DNA of 64,000 nucleotides from Geminicoccus roseus DSM 18922 (lineage in GTDB: Bacteria; Pseudomonadota; Alphaproteobacteria; Geminicoccales; Geminicoccaceae). The notes under the pieces are model-generated. The model saw only the letters and a list, made by a program, of their open reading frames with translations. It did not search any database and was not told where the DNA came from. The stretch covers positions 1-64,000 of the forward strand of contig NZ_KE386572.1 of the NCBI RefSeq assembly GCF_000427665.1, given 5' to 3'. Below, piece after piece: positions 1 through 8,334 of the stretch; within the stretch, counting starts at the first letter, position 1; each line of letters opens with the position of its first letter. A program made the translations under genes and the position numbers.

Positions 1-278
1 GGGATCGGATCAGGCTTCGGATCCGGGATCGGATCGGGCTTGGGATCCGGGATCGGGTCGGGCTTCGGATCCGGGATCGGGTCGGGCTTCGGATCCGGGA
101 TCGGATCGGGCTTGGGATCCGGGATCGGGTCGGGCTTCGGGTCCGGGATCGGGTCGGGCTTCGGATCCGGGATCGGGTCGGGCTTCGGGTCCGGGGTCGG
201 ATCGGGCTTGGGATCCGGGGTTGGATCGGGCTTGGGATCCGGGGTTGGATCGGGCTTGGGATCCGGGGTCGGATCGGG
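1..278 (-). repeat. 24-bp tandem repeat encoding PDP(T/I)PDPK
   Basis: About eleven to twelve copies of a 24-base unit run uninterrupted from the window edge to about 278. Variation is mostly at wobble positions plus an ACC/ATC (Thr/Ile) switch. The unit is a multiple of three, so copy-number change would lengthen or shorten the linker without a frameshift. It is a protein-coding minisatellite and not a CRISPR array, because there are no unique spacers. Confidence 0.9.
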
Positions 279-422
279 AAGTGGCGTAGATGTCTGAGGA
301 GGTGAAATTATGACTATCCTGGGCTCAGCAGAACTAGCCCCCACTCCTCCGCTACTTTTACCACTATTATTGTTTAACTCAAGATCTCTCGAAATATTTA
401 AGGACATATTCCCGGGTTCCAT
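1..422 (-). CDS. N-terminal part of a Pro-Asp-Pro repeat protein (possible RTX/adhesin), open at left edge
   Basis: Read on the minus strand, an open frame starts at ATG 422-420 and stays open to the window edge. AGGAA lies about 6 bases upstream of the ATG. The first ~45 residues are Ser/Asn/Gly-rich and polar, beginning [18 protein letters not shown], with no signal peptide. From about position 280 leftward the protein becomes a repeat of the octapeptide PDP(T/I)PDPK, with Thr units nearest the N-terminus and Ile units further in. Linkers of this kind are known in large secreted adhesins and RTX proteins. The next gene to the right, on the same strand, is an RTX protein with a polyproline linker, so a type I secreted RTX product is plausible, but its functional part is off the window. 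The start is well supported; the family is inference. Confidence 0.7.
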   Translation of the reverse strand, partial: MEPGNMSLNISRDLELNNNSGKSSGGVGASSAEPRIVIISPPQTSTPLPDPTPDPKPDPTPDPKPDPTPDPKPDPTPDPKPDPIPDPKPDPIPDPKPDPIPDPKPDPIPDPKPDPIPDPKPDPIPDPKPDPIPDPKPDPI

Positions 423-508
423 CGTGCGTTCCTACCAGATTATTATATTTGTTTCGCTGAATGGCATATTATTGTTTTGGCACAACCCCTAGGTTGCGGC
501 TCTTAGTT

Positions 509-537
509 AATGTTGCCCGGAAATGTATTTTTGTCAA
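509..537 (-). promoter_or_regulatory. Candidate sigma-70-type promoter for the left-edge gene
   Basis: On the minus strand a perfect TTGACA (537-532) is followed after 17 bases by AACATT (514-509), a weak -10 element. This would put transcription start near 502 and leave a leader of about 80 bases before the ATG at 422. It lies in an AT-rich stretch. The -35 match and spacing are seen; promoter activity is inferred. Confidence 0.4.
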
Positions 538-702
538 TGAATCGACTTTAAAAATATAATACAAGTAAATTCTAACAAAAAATTGATACTTATTCCTAAT
601 TGTAAAGTTATGAGAATTCATCTATCAAATTTAACTAGACAAAAAATCTTAAAATCATAAATGAATAAATAAAAAGCTATGTCCAAATGTGACTCGCATT
701 GA

Positions 703-716
703 TTGTTGATCAACAA
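703..716. promoter_or_regulatory. Perfect 14-bp palindrome, candidate operator
   Basis: TTGTTGATCAACAA is its own reverse complement. It sits about 170 bases upstream of the candidate -35 of the left-edge gene and about 115 bases beyond the terminator of the RTX gene. The symmetry suggests a dimeric regulator site. The regulator is unknown. Confidence 0.4.
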
Positions 717-829
717 ATTTGTATTTTGAATTGTGGAAAATATCGAATTCCATCATACCATTTATGGCTGGAGCTGTATCAGCTAAATCGCAAGCGCCAC
801 AGCGCCGACAGTAGTAGTATCACAACAAA

Positions 830-858
830 GGGCGGGTGATACATCGCATCACCCGCCC
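830..858 (-). terminator. Terminator hairpin downstream of the polyproline RTX gene
   Basis: A perfect 11-bp inverted repeat (830-840 and 848-858) with a 7-base loop starts 22 bases past the stop codon of the leftward RTX gene. On the minus strand it is followed by TTTGTTGTG, an imperfect U-tract. The other flank is also A/T-rich, so it could work in both directions. Confidence 0.65.
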
Positions 859-880
859 GAAAATTTTTAACGACGACGAT

Positions 881-2107
881 TCAGCTTACCGCGACCTGGA
901 CCCCTCCCCCGAATTCCAGGACCTCAACGTTGCGCACCACGTCGTTGCCGTAGATCTGGCCGGCCCCGGTGTGGGCAACCAGCGTGCTGCCATCGGCCTG
1001 TGTGGTGACGGTGTAATCAGACTGGGCGCCGTTGAAGAAGGCGATGTCGCGCCCTTCCCCACCGTTGATCTGGTCGTCGCCATGGCCGCCGCGCAACTCG
1101 TCGTCGCCGGCACCCCCTTCCAGGATGTCGTCGCCGAAGCTGCCGAACAACTGGTCGGCACCGTCGCCACCGCGCAGCGTGTCGTTGCCGGTGCCGCCCC
1201 GGACGCTGTCGTCGCCGGTGCCACCTTCGACGATGTCGTCGCCGGTGCCGCCATCGACGTCGTCGTTGCCAGCCCCGCCGCGCACCGTGTCGTTGCCGAG
1301 GCCGCCGCGGACGAGATCGTCGTTACCTTCGCCGTCCAGCACGTCGTCGCCGATCCCGCCGAACAGCAGGTCGAGGCCGCCGCCGCCGAGCAACTGGTCG
1401 TCGCCCGAGCCGCCTTTCAGGAAGTCGTCGCCGGTGCCGCCGGACAGCGTGTCGTTCTCGACCGCACCGTCGAGCACGTCGTTGCCGCTGCCTCCTTCCA
1501 GCGTGTCCTCGCCGACGCCGCCGACCAGGAAGTCCTCGCCGACGCCGCCGATCAGGCGGTCGTCGCCGTCACGGCCGAAGATGATGTCGTCACCGGCCAG
1601 GCCGTCGATCGTGTCGTTGCCGGTCGTGCCCAGCAGGATGTTGTTGCCTGCGTCGGCCCCGGACGAGGGGGGCGGCGGGGGTGGTGGCGGAGAGGGCGGC
1701 TCCGGCGGGGGTGGAGGTGGTGGTGGTGAGACCACCGGTGGAGGCGGCGGTGGGGGTGGTGGTGGCGGCGGTGGAGAGACCACCGGCGGGGGTGGTGGCG
1801 GCGGCGGAGAGGGCGGCTCCGGCGGGGGTGGTGGTGGAGAGACCACCGGCGGGGGTGGCGGCGGCGGAGAGGGCGGCTCCGGCGGGGGTGGGGGTGGAGA
1901 GACCACCGGCGGTGGCGGCGGCAGGATTACCGGCGGATCCGGCGGCCCTATCGGCGGGACCACCACCGGTGGAGGCGGTGGCGGCAGAGGCGGCGGCGGT
2001 GGCAGAAGCACTGGCGGTTCCGGCACGCCTGGCGGCTGTGCCACAACGGGTTCAGCTGCCGTCGCAGCTTGTACCGGAACCATGCTCGTACCCGACAGAT
2101 CAGCCAT
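881..2107 (-). CDS. RTX calcium-binding protein with long polyproline linker
   Basis: The product is 408 residues. Residues 1-24 are a short polar N-terminus without signal peptide. Residues 25-148 are almost pure proline broken by VVS, EPPS and similar, including a run of 13 prolines. From about 150 to 350 there are glycine/aspartate nonapeptides of the hemolysin type (GGxGxDxLx), which bind calcium and fold after secretion. The end carries the NVEVLEFGGG motif common at RTX C-termini, where the type I secretion signal lies. The ATG at 2107 was chosen because GGGAAG stands 7 bases upstream; an in-frame GTG at 2170 would add 21 residues. No transporter genes (HlyB/HlyD/TolC type) are in the window. 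The function of the secreted protein is unknown. Confidence 0.85.
   Translation of the reverse strand: MADLSGTSMVPVQAATAAEPVVAQPPGVPEPPVLLPPPPPLPPPPPPVVVPPIGPPDPPVILPPPPPVVSPPPPPPEPPSPPPPPPPVVSPPPPPPEPPSPPPPPPPPVVSPPPPPPPPPPPPPVVSPPPPPPPPEPPSPPPPPPPPSSGADAGNNILLGTTGNDTIDGLAGDDIIFGRDGDDRLIGGVGEDFLVGGVGEDTLEGGSGNDVLDGAVENDTLSGGTGDDFLKGGSGDDQLLGGGGLDLLFGGIGDDVLDGEGNDDLVRGGLGNDTVRGGAGNDDVDGGTGDDIVEGGTGDDSVRGGTGNDTLRGGDGADQLFGSFGDDILEGGAGDDELRGGHGDDQINGGEGRDIAFFNGAQSDYTVTTQADGSTLVAHTGAGQIYGNDVVRNVEVLEFGGGVQVAVS
1664..2035 (-). repeat. Polyproline-encoding low-complexity repeat
   Basis: This coding segment is built from roughly 60-base units (PPPPPPEPPSPPPPPPPVVS-like), and the plus strand reads as dense GGG runs. 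Units near 1700-1920 are almost identical, which suggests expansion by slippage or unequal recombination. The plus strand is the template strand and is rich enough in G-runs for quadruplexes. Confidence 0.8.
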
Positions 2108-2324
2108 GATCTCGCTTCCCATCAACTTTGTCGTTCTTGCTGGGATGTTCGAGAACAGCGGCTCGCACACCGCCGGATCAAATACACACTGGTATATGCG
2201 CCTCTGGTTTCTTCATTCAGTCGAAAAATTTCCCAGCCACTCGGCAATCTAGCTTGTGATGGCGTCGCGTGTAAATGCATCGCTCCATGCGCGGCCCGGC
2301 CTGGCCGGCCGGTCTCCGGTGATC

Positions 2325-2355
2325 GGCGCGTCCCGGACCCGGCCGGGGACGCGCC
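2325..2355 (-). terminator. GC-rich hairpin after the FAH-family gene
   Basis: A perfect 10-bp inverted repeat (2325-2334 and 2346-2355, loop 11) begins 9 bases past the stop codon of the leftward hydrolase. No U-tract follows, so it may act as a transcript-stabilising hairpin and not a true intrinsic terminator. Confidence 0.4.
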
Positions 2356-2364
2356 GTGGCTCCG

Positions 2365-3540
2365 TCAGCCCTTCAGGAGGCCGCGCCCGGCCAGGTTGCG
2401 CATCAGGGCGCCCGCACCGAACTCCCAGGCCGGCACCTTGTCGGTGTGCTGGACCACGTTGACCAGCTTGCCCAGCTTCCCGGTCCAGATGCTCACCGTG
2501 TCGCCCACCACGTGGGTGAAGCCCTGGCCCGGGCCGTGGCGGTCCTGGATCGGGGCGAACATGGTGCCCAGGAACAGGACGAAGCCGTCCGGGTACTGGT
2601 GGTGCGGGCCGAAGGTCTGGGCGGCGAGGTCGGCCGGGTCGCGGCTGATCGCCGACATGTTGGAGCGGCCTTCCATGCGGAAGCCGTCGCTGCCCTCGAC
2701 CAGCATGTCGAGCTCGGCGTTGCGCACGTCGTCCAGGCCGAAGGTCTGGTCGAACAGGCGGATGAACGGCCCGACCGCGCCGGATGCGTTGTTGTCCTTG
2801 GCCTTGCCCAGGAGCAGCGCGCTGCGGCCCTCGACATCGCGCAGGTTCACGTCGTTGCCGAGCGTGGCGCCGACGATCCGTCCCTGGTTGGAGACCACCA
2901 GGACGATCTCGGGCTCCGGGTTGTTCCAGGTCGAGACCGGGTGGATGCCGATCAGCGAGCCGGTGCCCACCGCCGACATCGGCTGGCCCTTGGTGAACAC
3001 CTCGGCGTCCTTGCCGATGCCGACCTCCAGGTACTGCGACCACGCGCCCTGGCGGATCAGGTGCTCCTTCAGCTCCATCGCCTTATCCGAGCCCGGCACG
3101 ATCGCGCGCAGGTCGTCGCCGACGATCGCGGTGATCTTCTCGCGGACCGTTTCCGCCTTGGCGGCGTCGCCGCGCGCCTGCTCCTCGATCACCCGCTCCA
3201 GCATCGAGCGCACGAAGGTGACGCCGCAGGCCTTGACCGCCTGCAGGTCGCAGGGCGCCAGCAGATGCGGGGTCGAGGGGTCGCGGCGGTCGTGGGCGCT
3301 GTTGGCGAGGATCGGGGAGAGGTCGCCGATCTTGGGCGCGCTCGGGTCGCGGGCGATCGCCACCGGGTCGGCGGCGCTGGTGAGCTCGCTCATGGTCGGC
3401 ACGATGCCGGTGAGATCGAAGACCCCGCCGTCGCGGATCGCGACGACGCAGGGACCGGCGCTCGTCTGCACGCGGCCGACCAGGGTGCCGGCGGTGCCGT
3501 CCTTGGGAAGCGTGTCGTCGATGGTCAGGCTGGCATGCAC
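2365..3540 (-). CDS. Fumarylacetoacetate hydrolase (FAH) family protein
   Basis: The product is 391 residues starting at GTG 3540 (VHASLTIDDTLPKDG), with GAGG 13 bases upstream. Its C-terminal half has the FAH-fold features: the PEPEIVLVV strand, then GNDVNLRDVEGRSALLLGKA with acidic residues expected to hold the divalent metal, and a glycine-rich end. Family members cleave carbon-carbon bonds in, hydrate or decarboxylate 3-oxo-acid-like substrates during aromatic or sugar-acid breakdown. The 390-residue size puts it with larger FAH proteins that carry an N-terminal extension. Upstream on the same strand is an acyl-CoA synthetase (59-base gap), so the two may be co-transcribed in a catabolic route. 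Substrate not predictable. An in-frame extension reaching 4680 is only read-through across the synthetase gene. Confidence 0.85.
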   Translation of the reverse strand: MHASLTIDDTLPKDGTAGTLVGRVQTSAGPCVVAIRDGGVFDLTGIVPTMSELTSAADPVAIARDPSAPKIGDLSPILANSAHDRRDPSTPHLLAPCDLQAVKACGVTFVRSMLERVIEEQARGDAAKAETVREKITAIVGDDLRAIVPGSDKAMELKEHLIRQGAWSQYLEVGIGKDAEVFTKGQPMSAVGTGSLIGIHPVSTWNNPEPEIVLVVSNQGRIVGATLGNDVNLRDVEGRSALLLGKAKDNNASGAVGPFIRLFDQTFGLDDVRNAELDMLVEGSDGFRMEGRSNMSAISRDPADLAAQTFGPHHQYPDGFVLFLGTMFAPIQDRHGPGQGFTHVVGDTVSIWTGKLGKLVNVVQHTDKVPAWEFGAGALMRNLAGRGLLKG

Positions 3541-3599
3541 GGGAGGAGCCTCGCTGATGTCGTTGGAACGGGACAGGATGGAGGGGATGCGCCGGCGGG

Positions 3600-5258
3600 T
3601 CAGAGGGCGCGGGCGCGCTCGCGCAGGACGTTCTTCTGCACCTTGCCGGTGGAGGTCTTGGGCAGCGGCCCGAACAGGATGGTCTTGGGCAGCTTGTAGC
3701 CGGCGATCTCGCCCCGGCAGTGCTGGATCAGCTCGGCCTCGGTCACGCTCGCGCCCTCGCGCAGGGTGACGAAGGCGCAGGGGGTCTCGCCCCATTTCTC
3801 GTCGGGCTTGGCCACCACCGCCGCGTCGATCACGTCGGGATGCCGGTAGAGCGCGCCCTCGACCTCGATCGAGCTGATGTTCTCGCCACCGGAGATGATG
3901 ATGTCCTTGGAGCGGTCCTTGATCTCCAGGTAGCCGTCCGGGTGCATCACCGCGAGGTCGCCGGAATGGAACCAGCCGTCGGCGAAGGCCGCATGGGTGG
4001 CGGTCGGGTTCTTCAGGTAGCCCTTCATGACCACGTGGCCGCGGAACATGATCTCGCCGAGCGTGGTGGCGTCCCTGGGCACCGGCAGCATGGTCTCCGG
4101 GTCCAGCACGTCCAGCCCCTCCAGCACGGGATAGCGCACGCCCTGGCGGGCCAGCTTCTCCGAGCGGGCCTTGCTGTCCAGCTGCCCCCACGCCTCCTGG
4201 AAGGCGCATACCACCGCCGGCCCGTAGACCTCGGTGAGCCCGTACACATGGGTCACCTCGATGCCGAGCCGGTCCATCTTCTCCAGCACCGCCGCCGGCG
4301 GTGCCGAGGCCGCGGTCATCATCTTGACCTTCTGGGAGAACGGCCGGCGCACCTGGTCCGGCGCGTTCACCACCATGCTCATCACGATCGGCGCGCCGCA
4401 CATATGGGTGACGCCGTGCTCGGCCAGCGCCTGGTAGATCGTCTCGGAGCTGACCTTGCGCAGGCAGACATTGACCCCGGCCTGCAGCACCGTGGTCCAG
4501 GGGAAGCACCAGCCGTTGCAGTGGAACATCGGCAGGGTCCACAGATAGACCGGGTGCTGCGGCATCGACCAGACCAGCACGTTGCCCATGGCGTTCAGGT
4601 GGGCGCCGCGATGGTGGTAGACGACGCCCTTGGGATCGCCGGTGGTGCCCGAGGTGTAGTTCAGGCCGATCGCCTGCCATTCGTCGGCCGGCAGGATCGG
4701 GGCGGCCTTGGGATCGCCGCTCGCCAGCAGTTCCTCGTAGTCCAGCTGCCCCAGCCGCTCATGGGGCCCGTCGAACTCGGGGTCGCACACGTCGATGATC
4801 ACCGGCGGGTTCGCCACGCCTTGCAGCGCCTGACGGACGATCGGCGCGAACTCGCTGTCCAGGATCAGCGCCCTGGCCTCGCCGTGCTGGAGGATGAAGG
4901 CGATCGTGGCCGGGTCGGAGCGGGTGTTGAGCGCGTTGAGGACAGCACCCGCCATCGGCACGCCGTAATGGCATTCCAGCATCGCCGGGATGTTCGGCAG
5001 CATCGCGGCCACGGTGTCGCCCGGCCGGATGCCCAGCTTTTCCAGCGCCGAGCCCAGGCGCCGGCAGCGCTCGTTCAGCTCCCGGTAGGTGCGGCGCAGC
5101 CCGCCATGCACCACCGCGAGCCGCTCGGGGAAGATGCCGGCGGTCCGCTCCAGGAAGGTGATCGGGGTCAGCGGCGCGAAGTTCGCGTCGTTGCGGTCCA
5201 GGCCGACCGCCAGAGCCCCCTCGTCCGGATGGCCCGCATACCGCACCTGCTCCGTCAT
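3600..5258 (-). CDS. AMP-forming acyl-CoA synthetase
   Basis: A 552-residue member of the ANL superfamily that activates a carboxylic acid to its CoA thioester through an acyl-adenylate. The ATP-binding signature YTSGTTGDPKG lies near residue 180, HVYGLTEVYGP forms the adenylate pocket, and the C-terminal lysine region (LPKTSTGKVQKNVLRE) is complete. Overall it resembles the ~545-residue medium-chain acid:CoA ligases that include AlkK and methylmercaptopropionate ligases. The ATG at 5258 is preceded by GGGAGGAGG at optimal spacing; the frame is open 19 codons further upstream but that part is compositionally unlike the protein. It likely shares a transcript with the FAH-family gene. Exact acid unknown. 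Confidence 0.93.
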   Translation of the reverse strand: MTEQVRYAGHPDEGALAVGLDRNDANFAPLTPITFLERTAGIFPERLAVVHGGLRRTYRELNERCRRLGSALEKLGIRPGDTVAAMLPNIPAMLECHYGVPMAGAVLNALNTRSDPATIAFILQHGEARALILDSEFAPIVRQALQGVANPPVIIDVCDPEFDGPHERLGQLDYEELLASGDPKAAPILPADEWQAIGLNYTSGTTGDPKGVVYHHRGAHLNAMGNVLVWSMPQHPVYLWTLPMFHCNGWCFPWTTVLQAGVNVCLRKVSSETIYQALAEHGVTHMCGAPIVMSMVVNAPDQVRRPFSQKVKMMTAASAPPAAVLEKMDRLGIEVTHVYGLTEVYGPAVVCAFQEAWGQLDSKARSEKLARQGVRYPVLEGLDVLDPETMLPVPRDATTLGEIMFRGHVVMKGYLKNPTATHAAFADGWFHSGDLAVMHPDGYLEIKDRSKDIIISGGENISSIEVEGALYRHPDVIDAAVVAKPDEKWGETPCAFVTLREGASVTEAELIQHCRGEIAGYKLPKTILFGPLPKTSTGKVQKNVLRERARAL

Positions 5259-5371
5259 CGCTGCACCTCCTCCCGCGTTCCGCGAGGTCCGTGCACAGTC
5301 CCGACGCCACGTCAAGCAAAGGCCCGGCAGATAGCCCGATCCTCAGCCCGTCGCCGGACGACGCCGCCCGG

Positions 5372-5620
5372 TCAGTGCACGCAGCCGCCGGCCCCGCAGC
5401 CGCAGCCGCCACCGGCACTGGCGGAGCTGGCCCGGTCGCCGACGTCGCAGGCGAAGGCCGGCCGCCCGGCCTGCGCCCCCTTGCCCAGCATCGGCCGGGC
5501 CATGGCGCGCGGCGCCGGCGTCGCGCAGCTCGGGCAGGCACGCGGCCGGTCGCTCTCGCTCATCGAGGACCAGTCCTTGAACACGCCGTGCAGGGGGCAA
5601 TCGTAGGTATAGAGGGGCAT
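5372..5620 (-). CDS. FmdB-type zinc ribbon protein
   Basis: An 82-residue protein beginning MPLYTYDCPLHGVF, the hallmark of FmdB-type regulatory zinc ribbons. Metal ligands are likely C8/H11 and C29/C32 (CPSC); most relatives have CxxC in the first pair, here it is CxxH. The C-terminus is Gly/Cys-rich (GGGCGCGAGGC). FmdB-like proteins are often found near amide or acid metabolism genes and their role is mostly unknown. The in-frame region upstream of 5620 lacks a convincing ribosome-binding site and does not match the family. Confidence 0.85.
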   Translation of the reverse strand: MPLYTYDCPLHGVFKDWSSMSESDRPRACPSCATPAPRAMARPMLGKGAQAGRPAFACDVGDRASSASAGGGCGCGAGGCVH

Positions 5621-5763
5621 GACCGGATCGACGCATTTGGAGGAAAGGAACCCGTGCAGGCTTAACCGTTCAGGAGCCGCGTTGACACCCCTGCCGGCCG
5701 ACGCCACATCGGCACCTGGGTTGCGCGCGGGCGGGCCGGTGTCACGACGAACGGGTAAAGCGA

Positions 5764-6720
5764 TTGAGCCAGCTGCTGGATTTCGAGAAGCCGATCGCCG
5801 AGCTGGAAGGCAAGGTGAAGGAGCTTCGTCACCTGGCCACCGGCTCCGAGCTCGACCTGCAGGAAGAGATCGTCAAGCTGGAGAGCCGGGCCGCCAAGCT
5901 GCTCTCGCAGACCTATGCCAAGCTGAACGCCTGGCAGAAGACCCTGGTCGCCCGCCATCCGGACCGGCCGCACTTCAAGGACTATGTCGCCGGACTGGTC
6001 GAGGACTGGACCCCGCTGGCCGGCGACCGCGCCTTTTCCGACGACAGCGCGATCCAAGGCGGGCTTGGCCGGATCCGTGGCCGCTCGGTGGTGGTGATCG
6101 GCCATGAGAAGGGCCACGACACCGAGGCGCGGGTGAAGCACAATTTCGGGATGGCCCGGCCGGAGGGCTATCGTAAGGCGATGCGGCTGATGCGGCTGGC
6201 CGAGCAGTTCGAGCTGCCGGTGGTGACCCTGGTCGACACGCCCGGCGCCCATCCCGGCATCGACGCCGAGGAGCGTGGCCAGGCTGAGGCGATCGCCCGC
6301 TCGATCGAGACCTGCCTGAGCCTGAAGGTGCCGGTGGTCTCGGTGGTGGTCGGCGAGGGCGGCTCGGGCGGCGCCATCGCGCTCGCGGTGGCCGACCGCG
6401 TCCTGATGCTCGAGCACTCCATCTACTCGGTGATCAGCCCGGAAGGCTGCGCCGCGATCCTGTGGCGCGCCAACGACAAGGCGTCCGAGGCGGCCGAAGC
6501 GCTCAAGCTCACTGCCCAGGACCTCCTGGAACTCCGGCTGATCGACGCCGTGGTGGAAGAGCCCTTGGGCGGCGCGCACCGGGGCCGCTCCACCACGATC
6601 GGCCGGGTCGGCGATGCGATCGAGAAGCATTTGGGCGAACTGGACGGCGTCGGCGGCGATGACCTGCGCCGCAACCGGCGCGAGAAGTTCATCAAGATGG
6701 GCCAGGCCATCGAGGCCTGA
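5764..6720 (+). CDS. accA: Acetyl-CoA carboxylase carboxyltransferase subunit alpha
   Basis: The 318-residue product starts at TTG 5764 ([15 protein letters not shown]), which aligns with the usual AccA N-terminus, so the unusual start is supported by homology. The crotonase-fold region contains [39 protein letters not shown] and [11 protein letters not shown], which build the carboxybiotin and oxyanion sites. AccA pairs with AccD to transfer CO2 from biotin on AccB to acetyl-CoA, the first step of fatty acid synthesis. AccD is not in the window, as usual in alphaproteobacteria. The 3' end overlaps the convergent TVP38-type gene by 29 bases. Confidence 0.97.
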   Translation: MSQLLDFEKPIAELEGKVKELRHLATGSELDLQEEIVKLESRAAKLLSQTYAKLNAWQKTLVARHPDRPHFKDYVAGLVEDWTPLAGDRAFSDDSAIQGGLGRIRGRSVVVIGHEKGHDTEARVKHNFGMARPEGYRKAMRLMRLAEQFELPVVTLVDTPGAHPGIDAEERGQAEAIARSIETCLSLKVPVVSVVVGEGGSGGAIALAVADRVLMLEHSIYSVISPEGCAAILWRANDKASEAAEALKLTAQDLLELRLIDAVVEEPLGGAHRGRSTTIGRVGDAIEKHLGELDGVGGDDLRRNRREKFIKMGQAIEA

Positions 6721-7429
6721 GGCTGAAAGCCGTCCCCTCCCGCCCCCAGGCCGGCCGGGTCCGCAGCCAGCGCCAGGCAACCGGAACCAGCGCCAGCGCC
6801 GAGACGGCCAGGAGCGGCCCCAGCACGGCAGGATCGGTCATGATCGCCAGGTCGGGGCTGCCGCCGGCGGCGAACACCGCCGCCAGGCCGGCGCCGATGC
6901 TGGCCAGCACGTAGGTCGCAGGCGCGATTCCAATCGCGGTGGTCGCCGCGAACACGCCAAGCGGCACCCTGAGCAGGGCTGGCACAGTGTTGGTGAGCCA
7001 GGCCGGCATCACCGGCACCAGCCGGATCACCAGCAGGTAGCTCCACATGCCGCTCTGGAAGCCACGCTCCACCGTCTGCAGCCAGGGTCCCGCCCAGCGG
7101 CGGAGCGGTTCGCCCAGGCTGGTGCGGGTTACCAGGAAGGTCACCACCGCGCCGAGCGTGCCGCCGATGACCGAGAGCGTGCCGCCCCAGACCGTACCGA
7201 AGGCGAAACCCAGGGCCACGGTGATCCACAGCGCGATGGGCAGGCAGGCGGCCACCGCCACCGCATAGGCCAGGACCGCCAGCAGCGGCGCTGCGACCGG
7301 GTATGCATCGACCGCGCGGCGCAGCCCGGCGTGATAGGCGCGCAGCGTCTCCTGATCCACATCGCCCAGCAGGATCCAGCCCAGGAGCCCGAGGGCGACC
7401 AGCAGGAGGGCAGGCAGGGTTCGCTTCAC
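6692..7429 (-). CDS. TVP38/TMEM64 (VTT domain) membrane protein
   Basis: A 245-residue integral membrane protein with GTG start at 7429 and GAGGAG just upstream. It has an N-terminal membrane segment (residues 5-22), then a VTT core: hydrophobic helices around 45-75, [21 protein letters not shown] near 77-97, and the re-entrant RLVPVMP-type motif near 140. VTT proteins relate to DedA/TMEM41 and are thought to move or scramble lipids across the inner membrane. Orientation is convergent with accA, with the last nine codons inside the accA reading frame region. The C-terminus is an Arg-rich cytoplasmic tail. Confidence 0.88.
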   Translation of the reverse strand: MKRTLPALLLVALGLLGWILLGDVDQETLRAYHAGLRRAVDAYPVAAPLLAVLAYAVAVAACLPIALWITVALGFAFGTVWGGTLSVIGGTLGAVVTFLVTRTSLGEPLRRWAGPWLQTVERGFQSGMWSYLLVIRLVPVMPAWLTNTVPALLRVPLGVFAATTAIGIAPATYVLASIGAGLAAVFAAGGSPDLAIMTDPAVLGPLLAVSALALVPVAWRWLRTRPAWGREGTAFSLRPRWPGPS

Positions 7430-7534
7430 CTCGGCTCCTCAGGTCCGGCCCCCTTCATTGTGTGGCGACCTTGTCATCCCTAACGGGCAAAGCTAGTTCG
7501 CGCTCCAATGGAATCACGCCGGGACGAGTTACCG

Positions 7535-8047
7535 ATGAGTGCGCGCGACAAGTTGATGGGCCTGCTGGCCGAACTTGGCATCGTGGTCCGGACGGAGGAG
7601 CATCCGCCCGTCTACACCGTCGAGGAAGCCCAGGCCCATACCGCCCATCTGCCCGGCGGCCACTGCAAGAACCTGTTTCTCAAGGACAAGAAGGGCGAGT
7701 TGTACCTGGTGGTGTGCCTGGACGACCAGCAGGTCCGGGTGAATGCGCTGTCCAAGCGGCTGGGCGCAGGCCGGATGTCGTTCGGCAACGAGGAACTGCT
7801 GCTCGCGACCCTGGGTGTCACCCCGGGCTCGGTGACGCCGTTCGCGCTGATCAACGATGTCGAGCGCAAGGTCCGTCCGGTCCTGGACGCCAAGATGCTC
7901 CGCCACGAGATCCTGAACTACCATCCGCTCACCAACGAGGCGACGGTCTCCATTGGCAGCAGCGAACTCACCCGCCTGCTCGCCCATTGGGGCTACGAGC
8001 CGATCATCCTCGACCTGGACGAGTTGCTGGAGGAGCCGGCGGCCTGA
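7535..8047 (+). CDS. Prolyl-tRNA editing protein (ProXp-ala/PrdX type)
   Basis: A 170-residue YbaK/ProX superfamily protein. The stretch HLPGGHCKNLFLKDKKG carries the conserved CKNLFL substrate-pocket motif of free-standing PrdX/ProXp-ala enzymes, which hydrolyse Ala mischarged onto tRNA-Pro. Other family features are NALSKRLGAGRMSF and LGVTPGSVTPFALIND. The ATG at 7535 follows GGGACGAG; an in-frame ATG at 7508 would add 9 residues but has no obvious ribosome-binding site. It is divergent from the TVP38-type gene with about 105 bases between, which must hold both promoters. Confidence 0.9.
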   Translation: MSARDKLMGLLAELGIVVRTEEHPPVYTVEEAQAHTAHLPGGHCKNLFLKDKKGELYLVVCLDDQQVRVNALSKRLGAGRMSFGNEELLLATLGVTPGSVTPFALINDVERKVRPVLDAKMLRHEILNYHPLTNEATVSIGSSELTRLLAHWGYEPIILDLDELLEEPAA

Positions 8048-8133
8048 CGTCGCGTCCGCGCAATTCCCCGTCGCCGCACGGGAAGGCTTGCCAAGTCGCC
8101 ACGGCCGGCTACCTTGTGAACCACGCCGATTCG

Positions 8134-8330
8134 TGTCTGCGGGAGAGATCGTGCGCAAGCACGGCGCCGAAGGAGCAACCGCCCCGGAAACTCTCAGGCA
8201 GAAGGACCGCAGAAGACACTGGCGCTCTGGAGAGAGGCTGCGACAGGCGGCCCACCGAAGGGGAGCGAAGCCGTGACCGGGTGACCGGACAGGGCTCCGT
8301 GTAAGCTCTCAGGTACGGGACAGAGGGGGT
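8134..8330 (+). promoter_or_regulatory. Tandem glycine riboswitch
   Basis: Two consecutive aptamers of the glycine type lie directly upstream of gcvT. The first (about 8134-8218) contains GCCGAAGGAGCAA and ACTCTCAGGCAGAAGGACC, the conserved binding core. The second (about 8221-8330) contains CACCGAAGGGGAGCGAAGCC and GCTCTCAGGTACGGGACAG. The short linker is typical of the cooperative tandem class. In known cases glycine binding turns on the glycine cleavage operon, which matches the downstream genes. Recognition is by conserved core motifs; no covariance search was done. Confidence 0.95.
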
Positions 8331-8334
8331 GCAC

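Larger units (their letters stand above)
423..880. other. AT-rich intergenic island, no gene
   Basis: The stretch from roughly 490 to 780 is strongly AT-rich (roughly a quarter to a third GC by eye), while neighbouring genes are about 70% GC. No open frame in it looks protein coding. It holds a candidate promoter (509-537), a 14-bp palindrome (703-716) and the terminator hairpin of the RTX gene (830-858). Such islands are typical targets of silencers of the H-NS/MucR/Ros type and often mark regulated or acquired surface-protein genes; that reading is inference. Confidence 0.7.

Noticed and set aside
1-278. CRISPR-like array
   Set aside because: The 24-base units are contiguous, without spacers, and keep a reading frame.
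40-297. Plus-strand Gly-Ser repeat frame ([11 protein letters not shown] type)
   Set aside because: It is the shadow of the minus-strand PDP repeat gene, which has a proper ATG, a ribosome site and a sensible N-terminal domain; the plus frame starts inside the repeat with no leader.
1032-2252. Plus-strand Gly-rich frame over the RTX gene
   Set aside because: Glycine runs are the complement of the polyproline codons; the minus strand encodes recognisable RTX repeats and a C-terminal motif.
3541-4680. N-terminal extension of the FAH-family protein
   Set aside because: It runs across the acyl-CoA synthetase gene in another frame; the conserved protein begins at GTG 3540.
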